A stretch of DNA of 64,000 bases from Tessaracoccus sp. MC1865 (GTDB lineage Bacteria; Actinomycetota; Actinomycetes; Propionibacteriales; Propionibacteriaceae): positions 2,449,614-2,513,613 of the forward strand of contig NZ_CP072596.1 in NCBI RefSeq assembly GCF_017815535.1, in the 5' to 3' direction. Below the pieces are notes generated by a model. That model ran no database searches. It saw nothing but the letters and a program-made list of their open reading frames with translations, and was not told the origin of the DNA. The position numbers were made by a program, and so were the translations under genes. Positions 62,627 to 64,000 of this stretch are shown piece by piece (within the stretch, counting starts at the first letter, position 1; each line of letters opens with the position of its first letter).

Positions 62627-64000
62627 GTGAGCGGTTCTGTGCTGGTGAGTGGTGGCCTGGTAGTCGGTCTCGACGGGGAGGGCGAGCGGGCCGTCGACGT
62701 GCGGATCCGCGACGGCGTGGTCATCGAGGTGGGGCCGGATCTGCCCGTCCGGGGCGAGGAGGTCGTCGACGCCTCGGGCTGCTGGCTGATCCCCGGGCTG
62801 TGGGACAAGCACGTGCACTTCGGCCAGTGGGCCCGCTCCACCACGTGGATCGGCCTCGCCGGCACCGCGGGCCCGGAGGAGGTCTGCGCCAGGGTGGCGC
62901 AGGCCCTGGAGATGCGTCGCGACGACGGCCGCATCGCGGTTGGGTTCGGCTACCGGTCCGCGGCGTGGGAACGCGTGGGCACCGTCGCGGAACTGGACGC
63001 GGTGTCCGGATCCCAGCCCGTGGTCCTGATCTCCGGCGACGCGCACAACGGCTGGCTGAACTCGGCTGCACTGGAGCGCCTGGGGGTCGCAGCCCGCCCG
63101 GACCCCATGAAGGAGAACGAATGGTTCGCCACGCTGGCCCGGCTGACGGCGATGCCGGAGCAGGCCGCAACCGTTGAGGAGGAGGGCGCCGCCGTCGGGT
63201 ACCTGGCGTCGCGCGGGCTGGTGGGCATCGTGGACCTGGAGTTCGCCGACGCCTTCCGCCACTGGCCCCGCCGCGTGGCCGCCGGGATCCGCCGGCTGCG
63301 CGTGCGCGCCGGCGTCTATCCTCCGCAACTGGACGAGGTCCTCGCAGCCGGCTGGCGGACCGGCGACACGCTGCCTGGTGGCGACGGATTGATCACGATG
63401 GGGCCGTTGAAGATCATCACCGACGGGTCGCTGGGCACGCGTACTGCGTGGTGCTGCGAGCCGTACCTGGGCCTGGCCGCCGACGACCCCCACGCCTGCG
63501 GGGTGGTCAACGTGGCGGGCGACGAGTTGGAGGGGCTCCTCGGACGGGCCCGCGCCGCCGGCCTGGCCCTGGCCGTGCACGCCATCGGCGACCGCGCGAA
63601 CCAGGCGGCCCTCGACGCCTTCGAGGCCACCGGCGCGGCCGGCTCCATCGAGCACGCGCAGTTGCTGCGCCGTGAGGACGTGCCGCGGTTCTCGCGACTG
63701 GGGTTGACGGCCAGCATGCAGCCGCACCACCTCGTCGACGACCGCGCCATGACCGAGCGCTGGTGGGGCGACCGCGCGGACCGGACGTTCCTGGTGAAGT
63801 CGCTGCTCGATGCGGGCGCCACTCTCGCCTTGGGTTCCGACGCGCCGGTGTCGCCGCCGGATCCGTGGCTCGGCATCGCCTCGGCGGTGCACCGAAGCGG
63901 CGACGACCGGCCGGCGGTGCAGCCGGAGGAGTCGCTGACCGCGCGCGAGGCCCTTGCCGCGTCCGTCGACGGCCGGCGCATCAGCGTCGGCGGTCCGGGC
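62627..64000 (+). CDS. Amidohydrolase family 3 protein, 3' truncated (YtcJ-like)
   Basis: Reading frame from GTG 62627 to the window edge without a stop (458 codons). It reads VSGSVLVSGGLVVGL and then IPGLWDKHVHFGQW (metal-binding HxH), ITDGSLGTRT, LAVHAIGDRAN with His, IEHAQLL, and LALGSDAPVSPPDPW with the conserved Asp. This fits amidohydrolase-3 enzymes such as YtcJ, whose substrate is unknown. The start is not certain: no ribosome site is strong, and an in-frame stop at 62612 bars longer readings. Because the frame has no stop in the window it was not scored by length. Confidence 0.85.
   Translation, partial: MSGSVLVSGGLVVGLDGEGERAVDVRIRDGVVIEVGPDLPVRGEEVVDASGCWLIPGLWDKHVHFGQWARSTTWIGLAGTAGPEEVCARVAQALEMRRDDGRIAVGFGYRSAAWERVGTVAELDAVSGSQPVVLISGDAHNGWLNSAALERLGVAARPDPMKENEWFATLARLTAMPEQAATVEEEGAAVGYLASRGLVGIVDLEFADAFRHWPRRVAAGIRRLRVRAGVYPPQLDEVLAAGWRTGDTLPGGDGLITMGPLKIITDGSLGTRTAWCCEPYLGLAADDPHACGVVNVAGDELEGLLGRARAAGLALAVHAIGDRANQAALDAFEATGAAGSIEHAQLLRREDVPRFSRLGLTASMQPHHLVDDRAMTERWWGDRADRTFLVKSLLDAGATLALGSDAPVSPPDPWLGIASAVHRSGDDRPAVQPEESLTAREALAASVDGRRISVGGPG

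Noticed and set aside
62611-63177. A 188-codon Arg/Gly-rich frame at the right end
   Set aside because: Frame shadow of the amidohydrolase reading from GTG 62627, which has clear metal-binding motifs.

Overview
The window is high-GC DNA with densely packed, often 1-8 bp overlapping genes, GTG/TTG starts, Lsr2, a WhiB protein, ClpC and a Tad/helicase cluster. This points to an actinobacterium. The gene set and protein sequences suggest Propionibacteriales, probably Propionibacteriaceae, but the genus cannot be fixed from the sequence alone. No insertion sequence, integrase, prophage or CRISPR array is visible. Only the stretch around 20.9-22.1 kb looks compositionally different (34 of 60 bases are G/C at 21541-21600).

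Layout. 1-2.1 kb: end of an ABC importer operon (permease, ATPase) and a TetR regulator. 2.2-4 kb: a large LuxR-type regulator. 4.1-7.1 kb (minus): clpC and lsr2. 7.2-9.5 kb: an orphan NuoD-like protein, a coiled-coil membrane protein and a DUF3180 protein. 9.5-13.8 kb (minus): ftsH-folE-folP-folB-folK, so tetrahydropterin/folate synthesis is translationally coupled to the FtsH protease gene. 14-18 kb (minus): dacB-metalloprotease-tilS-hpt, divergent from ppa. 18.5-20.9 kb: a fluC/crcB pair, a TRM11-like methyltransferase and a SixA-like phosphatase. 21-22 kb: an unusual secreted protein. 22.3-24 kb: amt-glnK. 24-26.4 kb: AlkZ-like protein and a flavin amine oxidase. 26.6 kb: tRNA-Thr(CGU).

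26.7-33 kb (minus): TAP-like hydrolase, RicT/PSP1 protein, DoxX-like membrane protein, DNA polymerase III delta', and a TauE/SafE exporter behind a short Cys-containing leader ORF. 33-38.7 kb (minus): topA, an unknown protein, tmk and a PadR/HAAS pair. 38.7-42.3 kb: methyltransferase, lipoprotein, aldo/keto reductase. 42.3-49.4 kb (minus): a Tad/Flp-type secretion or pilus cluster (ssd-tadA-tadB-tadC, DEAD/DEAH helicase, Flp, two TadE-like proteins). 49.5-53.4 kb (plus): methyltransferase, holin-like protein, DUF4177, RidA, nth, thioredoxin lipoprotein, CoA-type NUDIX. 53.4-57.3 kb: whiB4-like gene, ponA2-type PBP, metallophosphoesterase, then tRNA-Pro(CGG). 57.5-64 kb: two tandem paralogous lipoproteins, GTP-type pckG, an LRR secreted protein sharing a module with the 21-kb protein, a membrane-tethered glutaredoxin and a truncated amidohydrolase.

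Most of this order matches, from memory, the Mycobacterium tuberculosis Rv3596c-Rv3683 chromosome segment. The backbone is therefore an old conserved actinobacterial core and the non-conserved inserts stand out. The most intriguing items are the shared secreted WRT/Cys module, the orphan NuoD homologue lacking the quinone-site histidine, the tandem Cys-rich lipoproteins, the Cys leader peptide before the sulfite exporter, and several palindromic operators. A recurrent promoter layout (TANNNT, 6-7 nt, then ATG/GTG) suggests many leaderless mRNAs.
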